A program made the translations under genes and the position numbers. Below, in pieces: positions 8,242 to 17,811 of a stretch of DNA of 64,000 nucleotides (within the stretch, counting starts at the first letter, position 1; every line of letters begins with the position of its first letter). This stretch comes from Nostoc sp. KVJ3 (GTDB taxonomy: Bacteria; Cyanobacteriota; Cyanobacteriia; Cyanobacteriales; Nostocaceae), in contig NZ_WWFG01000001.1 in the NCBI RefSeq assembly GCF_026127265.1, positions 3,201,501 to 3,265,500 of the forward strand, written 5' to 3'. Below the pieces are notes generated by a model. The model had not been told where the DNA came from. It worked only from the letters and a program-made list of their open reading frames with translations, and ran no database searches.

Positions 8242-10584
8242 ATGCCACAATACTTTGGACAGCTGCACACCACCGAAGCGCCTTGGTCAATCCTGGGAGC
8301 AGTCCAAGCAATACAACAGAATGAGCGTCATATTATATTGCAGTGCAGTGGCCCCTGTCTAAGAGTTAGTGTCTTAGCACCAAACTTAATTCGGGTACGG
8401 ATGTCTCCAAGTGGTGAATTTCTCTCTAGGCGATCGTGGGCTGTGACACAAGCGGATGAAGAATGGCCGACTGTGCCTTTTGAAGTGCGAGAAAAAGCAG
8501 AGACTATAGAAATTGAAACTGAGCAATTGTGTATTGTCGTGTCCCGCAATCCGTGTCGTATCGAGTGCTTTGACTCAGTAGGACAGCCCTTTGCTCAGGA
8601 TACAGATTTAGGGATGGCGTGGCGGACAGGGGAGGTTGCAGGGTGGAAACGGATTGAATCTGACGAACATTTTTATGGTTTTGGTGAACCTACTGGTTTA
8701 CTAGATCAGCGTTCAAAAGTCAAAACCAACTGGGCATCAGATGCGATCGATTATGGCATCATGACAGACAGCATGTATCAGGCGATTCCTTTTTTCATCG
8801 CCTTGCGTCCGGGATTAGGATACGGGCTTTTTTTTAATACTACTTATTGGAGCCGATTTGATCTAGGCGCACAGCAGCCTGGAGTTTGGCAAATGGAAAC
8901 TCAAGGGAGTGAACTAGATTACTACATTATTTATGGGCCGGAACCTGCAAAAATTATCCAGACTTACACCCAGCTAACGGGACGGATGCCTTTACCACCT
9001 CGATGGTCATTAGGATATCACCAATGTCGCTGGAGTTACGAGTCACAAGATATAGTCCGCAAACTAGCTGATGAATTTCGTCAACGGCGCATTCCCTGTG
9101 ATGTTATCCATTTAGATATTGACTATATGAATGGCTATCGGGTTTTTACCTGGAGTCCCAAGCGATTTGCCAAACCTCAAAAATTAATCCAAAATCTCAA
9201 GCAAGATGGCTTTAAAGTAGTAACGATTGTCGATCCGGGAGTCAAATACGAGCCAGAAGCAGATTACCAAGTCTTTGACGAGGGATTAAAAAACAACTAT
9301 TTTATCCGAAAAACTGACGGTCAATTATTTCACGGCTATGTTTGGCCAGACAAAGCTGTTTTTCCTGATTACCTACGGACTGAAGTTAGAGATTGGTGGG
9401 GAAATTGCCAAAATAGTCTAACTGATATTGGTATTGCCGGCATCTGGAACGATATGAATGAACCCGCACTTGATGACCGTCCATTTGGCGACCCTGGTAA
9501 CAAAATTTCCTTTCCCCTTGATGCACCGCAGGGGCCAACTGACGAAAGAACCACCCATAAGGAAACCCACAATCTTTATGGGTTAATGATGGCACAGGCA
9601 TCTTATCAAGGAGCTAAAATATCTCGTCCTACTGAACGCTCTTTTATATTGACACGCTCTGGATATGCTGGCGTTCAACGCTGGTCAGCAGTCTGGACAG
9701 GAGACAATCAATCTCTGTGGGAACACTTAGAAATGTCCCTACCAATGCTCTGTAACCTGGGTCTATCGGGCATTCCCTTTGTGGGTAGTGATATTGGCGG
9801 GTTTGCGGGGAATGCGACGGCGGAACTATTTGCTCGTTGGATGCAAGTAGGAATGCTTTATCCCCTGATGCGTGGGCATTCAGCATTAACTACTGCACAG
9901 CACGAACCTTGGGTATTTGGCGATCGCATCGAAAAAATCTGCCGCGAGTATATTGAACTCCGTTATCAACTACTACCTTACATTTACACTCTTTTTTGGT
10001 CAGCTGCAACTACTGGCGCACCAATTCTTCGCCCACTTCTGTATGATTTCCCCAATGACCCAAAAACCTTTGCTCTTGCCGATCAAGTCATGCTTGGCCC
10101 CTCCTTGCTAGCTGCACCAATTTTGCGTCCCGGCGTTGAACATCGTGCCGTGTACTTGCCGGAAGGTTATTGGTACGATTGGTGGAGCGGGGAGGAATTT
10201 ACAGGGCCGACTCACATTCTTGCTTATGCACCACTGGAGAAAATGCCGTTATATGTTCGTGCTGGCTCCATTATTGCGATCGCACCAGTAATGCAATATG
10301 TAGATGAACATCCCATAGACCAAATGAGGCTGCGAATCTGGAAGGGCGTTGGTGAGTTTACCCTTTATGAAGATGATGGTCATACTTTTGAGTACCAAAC
10401 AGGAGCCTTTTGCACGACAACTTACCATGTTTATTCCCAGCAGCAAAGAACTATTGTTGAGATTGCAGCTAGAGAAGGTGAATTCTCACCTATAACTCGT
10501 GAAATTATTGTGGAACTAGTCGGCGTTGGGGAACAGAGTTTTCTAGATGATGGTGCTGCCCATCGGTTGGAATTTTCTACTTAG
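8242..10584 (+). CDS. Glycoside hydrolase family 31 alpha-glucosidase
   Basis: 780 residues from the ATG at 8242, which has AGGGA six bases upstream; a TTG at 8236 overlaps that site and is unlikely. Layout: N-terminal beta-sandwich (~1-235), (beta/alpha)8 barrel (~240-580), C-terminal beta domains. The catalytic nucleophile is Asp404 in GIWNDMNEP; the acid/base is Asp488 in WTGDNQSLWEH. HLDIDYMNGYRVFTW and RSGYAGVQRWSAVW are also typical. Family members remove terminal alpha-linked glucose from oligosaccharides or glycoproteins; no signal peptide is present, so it acts in the cytoplasm, perhaps on glycogen-derived or imported sugars. Convergent with the next gene, with a hairpin between. Confidence 0.93.
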   Translation: MPQYFGQLHTTEAPWSILGAVQAIQQNERHIILQCSGPCLRVSVLAPNLIRVRMSPSGEFLSRRSWAVTQADEEWPTVPFEVREKAETIEIETEQLCIVVSRNPCRIECFDSVGQPFAQDTDLGMAWRTGEVAGWKRIESDEHFYGFGEPTGLLDQRSKVKTNWASDAIDYGIMTDSMYQAIPFFIALRPGLGYGLFFNTTYWSRFDLGAQQPGVWQMETQGSELDYYIIYGPEPAKIIQTYTQLTGRMPLPPRWSLGYHQCRWSYESQDIVRKLADEFRQRRIPCDVIHLDIDYMNGYRVFTWSPKRFAKPQKLIQNLKQDGFKVVTIVDPGVKYEPEADYQVFDEGLKNNYFIRKTDGQLFHGYVWPDKAVFPDYLRTEVRDWWGNCQNSLTDIGIAGIWNDMNEPALDDRPFGDPGNKISFPLDAPQGPTDERTTHKETHNLYGLMMAQASYQGAKISRPTERSFILTRSGYAGVQRWSAVWTGDNQSLWEHLEMSLPMLCNLGLSGIPFVGSDIGGFAGNATAELFARWMQVGMLYPLMRGHSALTTAQHEPWVFGDRIEKICREYIELRYQLLPYIYTLFWSAATTGAPILRPLLYDFPNDPKTFALADQVMLGPSLLAAPILRPGVEHRAVYLPEGYWYDWWSGEEFTGPTHILAYAPLEKMPLYVRAGSIIAIAPVMQYVDEHPIDQMRLRIWKGVGEFTLYEDDGHTFEYQTGAFCTTTYHVYSQQQRTIVEIAAREGEFSPITREIIVELVGVGEQSFLDDGAAHRLEFST

Positions 10585-10596
10585 ACAGCAATTCAT

Positions 10597-10623
10597 CCCA
10601 CGCTCCTAAAAGTGAGACGTGGG
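10597..10623. terminator. Hairpin between convergent genes
   Basis: CCCACG (10597-10602) pairs with CGTGGG (10618-10623), extended by CTC/GAG with a bulge. It lies in the 55-base gap between the GH31 and WD40 gene ends. There is no good T run, so its terminator role is plausible only from position. Confidence 0.4.
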
Positions 10624-10639
10624 GCTTCAAGAGTTTCAA

Positions 10640-13600
10640 CTAATTGCAAAGAGTGCGATCGCCCTTGGCGTTGGCGGAGCCATCGCTATCTTCCAATGCT
10701 GTGTTAGTTTTCAAATAATCTCGCACTAGGGCGCAAGCATAAGTTGGTGCGTCTAAGCTGAGAATTCGCGGTAAATTCCACAGAATCAGTGTGTTGTCAT
10801 CACCCCCTGAGACAAGTATTGTTCCATCCCGGCTGATGGCAATGTCCCTAATTGCTGCGGTATGTCCTTTAAGAGTTGTTATTTCTGTACCATCCAGTTT
10901 CCAAAGTTTGACGGTAGCATCGACGCTGCCAGAAGCAACTATTTTCCCATCGGGACTAAAAGCAACTCCCCAAATTGCAGCTGTATGACCTTTAAGAGTT
11001 TTCAGCAATTTGCCTTCAACTGTCCATAACTTCACAGTATTGTCGCCACTTCCAGTAGCTACCACTTTCCTGTCAGAGCTAAAGGCTATTCTCCATACTG
11101 TCGCTGAATGTCCTACAAGGGTTTTGAATAACTTACCATCCAGCGTCCACAATTTCGCAGTACTATCGCCACTAACTGAACCAACAAACCGACCATCTGG
11201 ACTAAATGCGACGTGCCATACTTCCGCCTGATGTCCTTTGAGAATTTGTGGTGCTGGGCGATCGCGCTTCCATATTTGAGCGATTTTGTCAACATTTGCC
11301 ATTGCGATCGTTTGTCCATCGGGACTCAATATTGCTGCTAAGAGTTTACCGAGAGGATCTTTGTAGGTAGCTACTAAAGTGCCGTCTTGCTGCTTGAGCT
11401 TTATTCGATCGTCGTAAGTACCAAGCGCGATTAAATTGCCATTTTCACTAAATGAAACGTCGAAGATTGCGCCCCCAGATTCAGTAAAAGTTTTCAGCAA
11501 TTTACCTTGGCGACTCCAAATTTTAGCAGTGTTTTCGTGGCTAGCTGTGGCGATCGCAGAACTGTCAAAGGCGATCGCTATTGACCAAATCCCGGCTTTG
11601 TGGGCAACGATCGATTTTTGAAATGGATTCTCACTTTGCCAGAGTCTAACAACGTTTTCTGCACCCGCCGAAGCAATAAAGCTTCCATCTGGGCTAAAAG
11701 TCACTCCCCAAACAGACGCACTGTGTCCTTTCAGCGTCCTCAGTTCTGTACCATCAATATTCCAAAGTTTAATCGTTTTATCGAGACTGGCAGAAGCAAT
11801 AGTCTGACCATCGGGACTAAAGGCGACTCCCCAAATCCCGGCACTGTTACCTTTAAGAGTTTTATCAAGGTGGTAGCTTTCGCCTGTACGATCTCGCTGC
11901 CAAAGTTTGACAGTTGCATCTTCACTCGCTGAAGCAATAGTCTGCCCATCAGGGCTGAAAGCTACTCCTATAACCCAACCAGTATGACCTTGAAGAGATT
12001 GTAGAGGCTTGGCGTTTTGCCAGCCCGAACTGTCTCGTTTCCAGAGTTTTACTGTCTTGTCGAGACTTGCAGCAGCAACTATTTGACTGTCAGGACTAAA
12101 AGTTATTCCCCAAAACCCCACTTTGTAATCTTGAAACGTTTTGAGCAAAGTACCATCTCGCTTCCACAGTTTCACGGTTCTGTCGAAACTGGCAGAGGCA
12201 AGGAACTGACCATCGGGACTAAAGGCGACTCCCCAAATCGAAGCTGTATGACCTTTGAAAGTGTTGAGTAAAGTGCCATCTCGCTTCCACAGTTTAATAG
12301 TGCCATCTTCGCTTGCCGAGGCGAGTACCTGACCATCAGAGCTAAAATCAACTGCCTTAACTGCTGCCTGATGACCTTTGAAAGTTGCAACTTCTCTACC
12401 ATCACGTCGCCAAAGCTTGATTGTTTTATCTATACTTGCTGAGGCAATCAGAGAACTGTCAGGACTGATATCTACTGCTAAGACAGCTGCTTTATGACCC
12501 GAAAAACGATTGTACTCGTCTGCTCCATAAATTGCTTGACGTAATACATTGTCTACCTGATGCTGAAGATTTGTGTTTGGTTTATCTAGTGTTTGCAGTC
12601 GATGCTTGGCTTTAATTGCTTCTATGAGTGCGTCCAATTTACGATTTGAGGCAAATAATCCCTCAGAAGAAGATACAAGCGCTCTAATTTCGCTGCTTCT
12701 AGCTTGATTTGTACTTTTGAGAGCTTTGCGGTAAAGAATAAAACTTCCTATCCCCAAAGAGCTAGAAACGATCAATCCAATACACACTGCTATGAGCAAA
12801 AATCTTTGGAGTTTAGCAGTTTTTTTCTCTTGGGCTAGTCGTGCTTCTATTTCTTTGGCTCGTGCTGCCTCCAATGAGGTTTGCACTTCGCGTTGTTCGC
12901 ATTCAAGACTTGCAGTTAAAAATTGATAATCCAAATCGCTCAGACTTTTGCCCTGCGCCCAATTTTGAATATCTTTTAGAGCCTGTCCTCGCAAAAGACG
13001 CGATTCATCTTTAAAGGAAGAGGCTACCCAAAAATTGAATGTTTGCGAGTAAGGGCGCAGATTGTCTAACTGCTTGATCGCCCATTCAGAGTTGAAAACA
13101 TTGTGATAAATAGGATTTTTTATTTTGAGATAGCCGTTGTGTTTCTCGACTAAACCAGATAACAACAGTTCTATCTGTTCTTGACTATCATCGCTTGGAA
13201 CAGGAATGTCTTCTGTTGCCTGTTCTCTATTTTCGGCTTGCAATACTCGTTGGTAAAGCCCTAATAATCTTCCGGCTCGCTGTTCGTTAAAAAGTAGGCG
13301 ATCGCGAATTGTGCGGAGGTGTTCGGGATCGTCCTTGGCTTCCCAGTTTTGAATAATCTGCGATCGCACAAATTTTTCTACCCAAAATGCCTGAGTTTCC
13401 GGTGGTAAAGCAATTTTTCTACTAGATGTTTCTAAAGTTGTGTGGACAATTAACTGACAGAGTTTTTGGGTGAGAAATGGTTGTCCTCCACTCCAGTAAA
13501 GAATCTCTTCAAGTACTGCTTCCGGTTGAGTTATAACTTCTTCTAATCCCTTGAGCAATGGTGTGGCTTCATGGAGTTGAAAGCCATGTAAATCTATTGC

Positions 13601-14200
13601 TGTACCAATGTTAAAAGGTGTGCGCCGTTTGTCTGAAATTAGATCGGATGGACTGGCTACGCCAAATAGTGTAAATCCCAAGCGTCTAAAATTTGGGTCG
13701 TGTGCTTGCTGGTTGTAGCAATGACGAATCCAGGCAAAAAAATCACTAACAGGAAAACTCAGACTTAACAAACTATCAATCTCATCAATGAAGATGAAAA
13801 TACGTTCGGCTTTGGTATTTGGCAGTAACACTTCTTCTACGAACTGGTGTAGTTTTTGCACTGAGGAAAGACCTGTTTGCATCTCCCACCATTGCTTAAA
13901 TTTGACTTTTTCTACCAGATTTAAGCTATAGAACAGGCTAATAATAATACCTTTGTACCATTGTTCTGGTGTAGTATCCTCGCTACCCAATGTGGTGACA
14001 TCTAAGTAAACACAGCTATAGCCTTCTTGTCTAAGACGATGGCTTGTGCGCTGTAGTAGCGATGATTTGCCCATCTGTCGAGAATTGAAGACGTAACAAA
14101 AGTCACCAGCCTTCAGGCTTGTATAAAGTGTTTCGTCAGCTTGACGGATAACGTATGTCGGATCGTCACTGCGGAGACTACCCCCTACTTGATATCTCAT
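10640..14200 (-). CDS. AAA-like ATPase / 14-repeat WD40 membrane protein
   Basis: 1186 residues. The N-terminal ~380 residues are an AAA_35-type (STAND-related) ATPase: YVFNSRQMGKSSLLQR is the P-loop and IFIFIDEIDSLLSL the Walker B. A coiled region with one membrane segment (FLLIAVCIGLIVSSSLGIG, ~468-490) follows. Then come 14 WD40 repeats (~555-1150), each of about 41 residues with GH..V..V.FSPDG..IASAS.D.T.KLW. Fourteen is enough for two seven-bladed propellers. Repeats 8-10 are the most diverged. Such proteins are numerous in filamentous cyanobacteria and thought to be signalling or scaffold proteins; the ligand is unknown. ATP hydrolysis is not proven here. No operon partner. Opposite-strand frames inside are mirrors of the repeats. 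Confidence 0.88.
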   Translation of the reverse strand: MRYQVGGSLRSDDPTYVIRQADETLYTSLKAGDFCYVFNSRQMGKSSLLQRTSHRLRQEGYSCVYLDVTTLGSEDTTPEQWYKGIIISLFYSLNLVEKVKFKQWWEMQTGLSSVQKLHQFVEEVLLPNTKAERIFIFIDEIDSLLSLSFPVSDFFAWIRHCYNQQAHDPNFRRLGFTLFGVASPSDLISDKRRTPFNIGTAIDLHGFQLHEATPLLKGLEEVITQPEAVLEEILYWSGGQPFLTQKLCQLIVHTTLETSSRKIALPPETQAFWVEKFVRSQIIQNWEAKDDPEHLRTIRDRLLFNEQRAGRLLGLYQRVLQAENREQATEDIPVPSDDSQEQIELLLSGLVEKHNGYLKIKNPIYHNVFNSEWAIKQLDNLRPYSQTFNFWVASSFKDESRLLRGQALKDIQNWAQGKSLSDLDYQFLTASLECEQREVQTSLEAARAKEIEARLAQEKKTAKLQRFLLIAVCIGLIVSSSLGIGSFILYRKALKSTNQARSSEIRALVSSSEGLFASNRKLDALIEAIKAKHRLQTLDKPNTNLQHQVDNVLRQAIYGADEYNRFSGHKAAVLAVDISPDSSLIASASIDKTIKLWRRDGREVATFKGHQAAVKAVDFSSDGQVLASASEDGTIKLWKRDGTLLNTFKGHTASIWGVAFSPDGQFLASASFDRTVKLWKRDGTLLKTFQDYKVGFWGITFSPDSQIVAAASLDKTVKLWKRDSSGWQNAKPLQSLQGHTGWVIGVAFSPDGQTIASASEDATVKLWQRDRTGESYHLDKTLKGNSAGIWGVAFSPDGQTIASASLDKTIKLWNIDGTELRTLKGHSASVWGVTFSPDGSFIASAGAENVVRLWQSENPFQKSIVAHKAGIWSIAIAFDSSAIATASHENTAKIWSRQGKLLKTFTESGGAIFDVSFSENGNLIALGTYDDRIKLKQQDGTLVATYKDPLGKLLAAILSPDGQTIAMANVDKIAQIWKRDRPAPQILKGHQAEVWHVAFSPDGRFVGSVSGDSTAKLWTLDGKLFKTLVGHSATVWRIAFSSDRKVVATGSGDNTVKLWTVEGKLLKTLKGHTAAIWGVAFSPDGKIVASGSVDATVKLWKLDGTEITTLKGHTAAIRDIAISRDGTILVSGGDDNTLILWNLPRILSLDAPTYACALVRDYLKTNTALEDSDGSANAKGDRTLCN

Positions 14201-14622
14201 ATAAGCTAATTAGATTAGATATTTGTTCATTTAATTAGCAACTATATAGCCTAGTACAACAAGGCAAAAGCAAAAAGAAAGAACGCTGATTTTCACCTTC
14301 TTTTGCAAATAGACTTGATGATTTGCCTCTGCCTCACCAAATCATCTTAATTCTTTAAAATATGACAACATTTAGTAATAATACTTATTTTATGTTTATT
14401 GGATTGAATATTTTTTTACATTCTACTTATAACTACCAATCTAGAAGTAGCTAAACTTCATACTTGAGAATATACCCTACATTTTCACTAATTCTTAGGA
14501 AAATATCATAAGTTGCTTCATCATTACTTAAATCAAATGTCGTTACTTATACCATTGTAGTAGCAGTTTAAATGATTGATATTAGAGAAGTAGTTTCAAA
14601 ATAAAGCTTGTCTGTCTACTAC
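14201..14622. other. Intergenic region, no gene seen
   Basis: AT-rich gap between the divergent WD40 and RHH genes. No repeat, RNA or clear promoter pair was recognised. Confidence 0.4.
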
Positions 14623-14790
14623 ATGAATAAAAAATGGGCTGCTAAACGACTTACAATCAATCTCACATCAAGCGAGGCACAGAAACTCGAACAATATTGT
14701 TCAAGTACGGGGAGACCAGCGACCGATGTGATTCGAGAGTTAATTCGCTCTCTTTCTACCCAAGAGGAAAAATTCTCCCAAACCTCGTAA
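14623..14790 (+). CDS. Small ribbon-helix-helix (CopG-type) protein
   Basis: 55 residues from the ATG at 14623; a TTG at 14608 would add five residues. AKRLTINLTSSEAQKLEQYC and RPATDVIRELIRSL fit the beta-strand/helix/helix pattern of ribbon-helix-helix DNA-binding proteins, which act as dimers. It could be a repressor or the antitoxin half of a pair, but no toxin gene follows; instead there is a strong hairpin. Family assignment comes from pattern alone. Confidence 0.6.
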   Translation: MNKKWAAKRLTINLTSSEAQKLEQYCSSTGRPATDVIRELIRSLSTQEEKFSQTS

Positions 14791-14796
14791 ATCACA

Positions 14797-14842
14797 GTAA
14801 ACTACTCACATCTACCTAACGGCTGAGGTGTGAGTAGTTTAC
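14797..14842 (+). terminator. Strong hairpin after the RHH gene
   Basis: A 17-base stem, GTAAACTACTCACATCT (14797-14813) against AGGTGTGAGTAGTTTAC (14826-14842), with one G-U pair, seven bases after the stop codon. The downstream sequence is AT-rich with only a short T run. Confidence 0.6.
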
Positions 14843-15009
14843 ATATTTTGCTAAATGTTTAAAATCTAACCCCATTTCGTTCGATAGATAGGAGTTTCAA
14901 CACAGCCATTAATTTATCGCATTTAGCTAAAATGTCAGAGTAGCGATCGCGACTTCAAGGCATATTGTTTTTTGTTAGAGAGGGCGTGAGCGTAGATACC
15001 GCTTATTCT

Positions 15010-15201
15010 CTAATTACGATGAAAATTTCTCTTGCGTTGTTTGTGCCTTGCAACTTCTTTGCGTTTGTGTTTTTCCAAAGGCGTTTCAAAGTGGCGATTC
15101 TTTCTCATGTCTGGGAAAATACCTGCTTTGGAAACTTCTCTCTTAAATCGACGCAAGGCTGACTCAATTCCTTCATTTTCGCCCACAAATACTTGGGTCA
15201 T
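15010..15201 (-). CDS. rpsU: 30S ribosomal protein bS21
   Basis: 63 residues from the ATG at 15201, with AGGAG six bases upstream; the ATG two codons earlier overlaps that site. MTQVFVGENEGIESALRRF, KAGIFPDM and KNRHFETPLEKHKRK are diagnostic for bS21, with a basic tail. bS21 sits near the anti-Shine-Dalgarno end of 16S rRNA and helps translation initiation. It follows the RRM gene at 15322-15645 on the same strand, an arrangement described for Anabaena rbpA1-rpsU. A terminator-shaped hairpin lies between them, so the level of rpsU message may depend on read-through. Confidence 0.95.
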   Translation of the reverse strand: MTQVFVGENEGIESALRRFKREVSKAGIFPDMRKNRHFETPLEKHKRKEVARHKQRKRNFHRN

Positions 15202-15260
15202 TTTCATCTCCTACTTAATTGGTACTGGACAATTTCAAAGCATCCAGTAGCTCGGAGCGC

Positions 15261-15287
15261 AAAAAGGGCAGATAATGATTCTGCCCT
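15261..15287 (-). terminator. Attenuator-like terminator between RRM gene and rpsU
   Basis: On the minus strand AGGGCAG (15287-15281), a nine-base loop and CTGCCCT (15271-15265) are followed by a T run. It lies downstream of the RRM stop (15322) and upstream of the rpsU start (15201). Confidence 0.7.
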
Positions 15288-15321
15288 AAAGACGTTAAAA
15301 CTTAATTTTTAATCTTAAAGC

Positions 15322-15645
15322 TTAGTAGCGTCCACGGTTATATCCACCGCCGCCGCCACCGCGACGATCGCCACCACCACCACCAAAGGAACCACTTCTA
15401 TCTTCCTTGGGTTTAGCTTTGTTCACTTTGAGGTCGCGTCCCATCCATTCAGCACCATCAAGAGCTTCAATGGCTGCTGTTTCTTCAGCTTCTGTACCCA
15501 TCTCTACGAAAGCAAAGCCACGTGGACGGCCTGTTTCACGGTCAGTAGGTAACTGAACGCGCTTTACAGAACCATGTTCAGCAAAAACAGATGTAAGGTC
15601 TTCTTGTGTGACCTCGTAGGATAGATTACCTACATAAATTGACAT
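15322..15645 (-). CDS. rbp: Glycine-rich RRM RNA-binding protein, cyanobacterial Rbp type
   Basis: 107 residues. One RNA recognition motif covers ~1-80: RNP2 is IYVGNL and RNP1 is RGFAFVEM. The tail is glycine- and arginine-rich (GGGGGDRRGGGGGGYNRGRY). GGAG seven bases before the ATG supports the start. Cyanobacterial Rbp proteins of this class are often cold-induced and bind RNA; some steer mRNAs to thylakoid membranes. Known Anabaena homologues have a long regulated 5' leader, and about 190 bases of non-coding DNA lie upstream here. The gene is followed by a terminator hairpin and rpsU. Confidence 0.93.
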   Translation of the reverse strand: MSIYVGNLSYEVTQEDLTSVFAEHGSVKRVQLPTDRETGRPRGFAFVEMGTEAEETAAIEALDGAEWMGRDLKVNKAKPKEDRSGSFGGGGGDRRGGGGGGYNRGRY

Positions 15646-15996
15646 GCGTTATCTCCAAAATCATAGGTGTGTAGAGATTTAGATTTCGGAGACAAGCTTG
15701 TTAAGACCAAAAGGGAAAAGCCTGTCAATACTAAAAACAAACGCTGTAACCGAATTTTATTCTCACCTAACTACCTTAGCACATCCTTGAGTTCTTACCC
15801 ATTGTAAAAAAGGAAGTACTAAGATTGGGAATTGGGCATGGGGCATTGGGCATTGGAAATTGGGCATTGGGTAAGGAACTTGTTAAATAATTTCCCCTTA
15901 TCCCCCTGCCCCTCATGGGCGACTTTAACATTGAGTAGCAAAAATTCCCCAAATAATTGCAAAATAAATGGAGTTCGTCATTGTAATTACCTGGAA
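15646..15996. other. Intergenic region with STRR heptamers
   Basis: Carries the presumed promoter and leader of the RRM gene on its left. At about 15830-15872 there is a run of GGGCATTGGGCATTG-type heptamers, a short tandem repeat common between genes in heterocystous cyanobacteria. The long frame that starts at 15832 reads through this repeat and is not taken as coding. Confidence 0.6.
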
Positions 15997-17391
15997 ATGC
16001 CGACTACACTTGCTGACGCACAAAATTTACTTTCTGACCTGATCGCCCGCTACTCAGGGCGTGTAGATTATCTGATGATTCGCCTTGAAGAAGCAGAAGG
16101 GACTGATATCTTGTTGCGTGGCGACAAGGTAGAAACCCTCAGTGAAGGCATCTCTATTGGTGGACATATTCGCGCTTGTTATAAAGGTGGATGGGGGTTA
16201 AGTTGCTTTAACCAGTTGGCGACAATTCGGGATCGGATAGAAGAAGCGATCGCTGCGGCGCGGCTAGTTGGTGATGAAGAAACTTTACTTGCACCCATTG
16301 ACCCGGTGCAAGCAGTATGCATTCTCCCTCTAAAAGGTACTGACCCCCGAAAAATTCCCCTCTCCGAGAAAAAACAATTGTGCGATCGCTACACTGAATT
16401 ACTCAAAAGCAGCGATCGCCGGATTACCACTACCTCGGTGCGTTATGGTGACAGCGCCCAAAGAGCGATCATCGCTACCTCGGAAGGGACTTTGATCGAT
16501 CAATCTTGGGTGGATATGGAAATGCGTTTTGCGGCCACCGCCAGGAATGGCGAAACCGTACAAACTGGACGAGAAACTACAGGTTCTCGTAAAGCCTACG
16601 AAGATTTAACTAATTTGGATGAACAGGTAAAAGGTGCGGCTCAAAGAGCGATCGCAGCTTTATCTTTACCATCTGTTAAAGGTAATACTTATACCGTAGT
16701 CATTGACCCAATTCTCACAGGTTTGTTTGTCCATGAAGCCTTCGGACATCTTTCTGAGGCTGATATGGCTTACGAAAACCCCGATTTGTTAGAAGTTATG
16801 ACTATCGGACGGCGATTTGGCCCCGAAGAACTGCAAATTTTTGATGGTGCGGCTCCAGAGGGACATCGCGGTAGCTATTTTTACGACGATGAAGGTACAC
16901 CTGCCACCACTACTCAACTAATTGAAGATGGAGTTTTAGTTGGACGTTTACATTCTCGTGAAACTGCTGGCAAATTAGAGGAAGCACCTACGGGTAACGC
17001 CCGTTGTCTCAATTATCATTTTACCCCCATTGTACGGATGACAAATACCTGGATTGAGCGGGGTAAAACGCCAGTCAAAGACTTATTCACCGATATCAAA
17101 GAAGGAGTTTATGCCCGTAATTGGTTGGGTGGGATGACAAATGGGGAAATGTTTACCTTCAGTGCTGGGGAAGCGTGGATGATTAGAAACGGTCAAATTG
17201 CTGAACCTGTTCGGGATGTAACGCTTTCGGGAAATGTATTTCAAACTTTAGCCGATATTGAAGCAATTGGTGATGATTTTTACTGGGATGAATCTGGTGG
17301 TTGTGGTAAGGGAGGGCAAAACGGGTTATCAGTCGGTTGTGGTGGCCCTAGTCTCCGAATTCAAGATGTAGTGGTTGGTGGGGAAACTTAA
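15997..17391 (+). CDS. tldD: TldD-family metalloprotease
   Basis: 464 residues from the ATG at 15997, where the similarity (MPTTLADAQNLLSDLI) begins; an upstream extension is repeat-encoded. The metal-binding HExxxH is in GLFVHEAFGHLSEADM. Other family features are IARYSGRVDYLMIRLEE, NRETTGS-like GRETTGSRKAYEDL and the C-terminal GGCGKGGQNGLSVGCGGPS. TldD pairs with TldE (PmbA) to form a cytoplasmic protease that trims unfolded or leader peptides, for example of microcins, and CcdA. No tldE gene is in this window, so the partner must lie elsewhere. Confidence 0.92.
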   Translation: MPTTLADAQNLLSDLIARYSGRVDYLMIRLEEAEGTDILLRGDKVETLSEGISIGGHIRACYKGGWGLSCFNQLATIRDRIEEAIAAARLVGDEETLLAPIDPVQAVCILPLKGTDPRKIPLSEKKQLCDRYTELLKSSDRRITTTSVRYGDSAQRAIIATSEGTLIDQSWVDMEMRFAATARNGETVQTGRETTGSRKAYEDLTNLDEQVKGAAQRAIAALSLPSVKGNTYTVVIDPILTGLFVHEAFGHLSEADMAYENPDLLEVMTIGRRFGPEELQIFDGAAPEGHRGSYFYDDEGTPATTTQLIEDGVLVGRLHSRETAGKLEEAPTGNARCLNYHFTPIVRMTNTWIERGKTPVKDLFTDIKEGVYARNWLGGMTNGEMFTFSAGEAWMIRNGQIAEPVRDVTLSGNVFQTLADIEAIGDDFYWDESGGCGKGGQNGLSVGCGGPSLRIQDVVVGGET

Positions 17392-17578
17392 ATTACCCGC
17401 TACTATAGTAATCCTAATCAGCCGGGGAAATTTCCGATTCCTCTCTACGCCTCTGTGGTTAATCTATTTTTACAAATGATTTAGGAATCTGGTTTGATTT
17501 TTGGACTAAAAATATCCCTTGCTTTGGTACGTGACAGTTCTGGGTGCGGAATCAAGGTTATATAGATCCCAAATCCGC

Positions 17579-17660
17579 GATAAATCGCCGTCAGGACGAA
17601 GGACTGATTATTGTAAAGACGGCGATTTATCGCGTCTCTTGCCTTAACCGAACAGTATTG
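17579..17660. repeat. Palindromic intergenic element, copy 1
   Basis: Arms GATAAATCGCCGTC (17579-17592) and GACGGCGATTTATC (17618-17631) enclose a 25-base loop and are followed by GCGTCTCTTGCCTTAACCG and AACAGTATTG. Copy 2 is at 22497-22578. The loop is in opposite orientation in the two copies (see findings). The 17392-17811 gap holds nothing else recognised. Confidence 0.8.
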
Positions 17661-17811
17661 TTTGTCACCCTATCTCCGTGGATAAAGCGTCGTATAGACA
17701 CGGTTTCTAACCGCCGTTTTAGTTAGTATACGTAGGTCTTTCGTTTTGGATTTAGTGCAATTTTTGATAAAACAGGTGTTGAACTAAATCTGCTGGGGCA
17801 AAATAGAAAAC

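Noticed and set aside
10791..12405. Several 60-110 codon frames opposite or shifted within the WD40 region
   Set aside because: Repetitive shadows of the WD40 repeats; composition mirrors the true frame.
14965..15250. Plus-strand frames opposite rpsU
   Set aside because: bS21 on the minus strand is unmistakable, with its own ribosome site.
15832..15996. 55-residue N-terminal extension of TldD
   Set aside because: Encoded by GGGCATTG heptamers; family similarity begins at the ATG at 15997.
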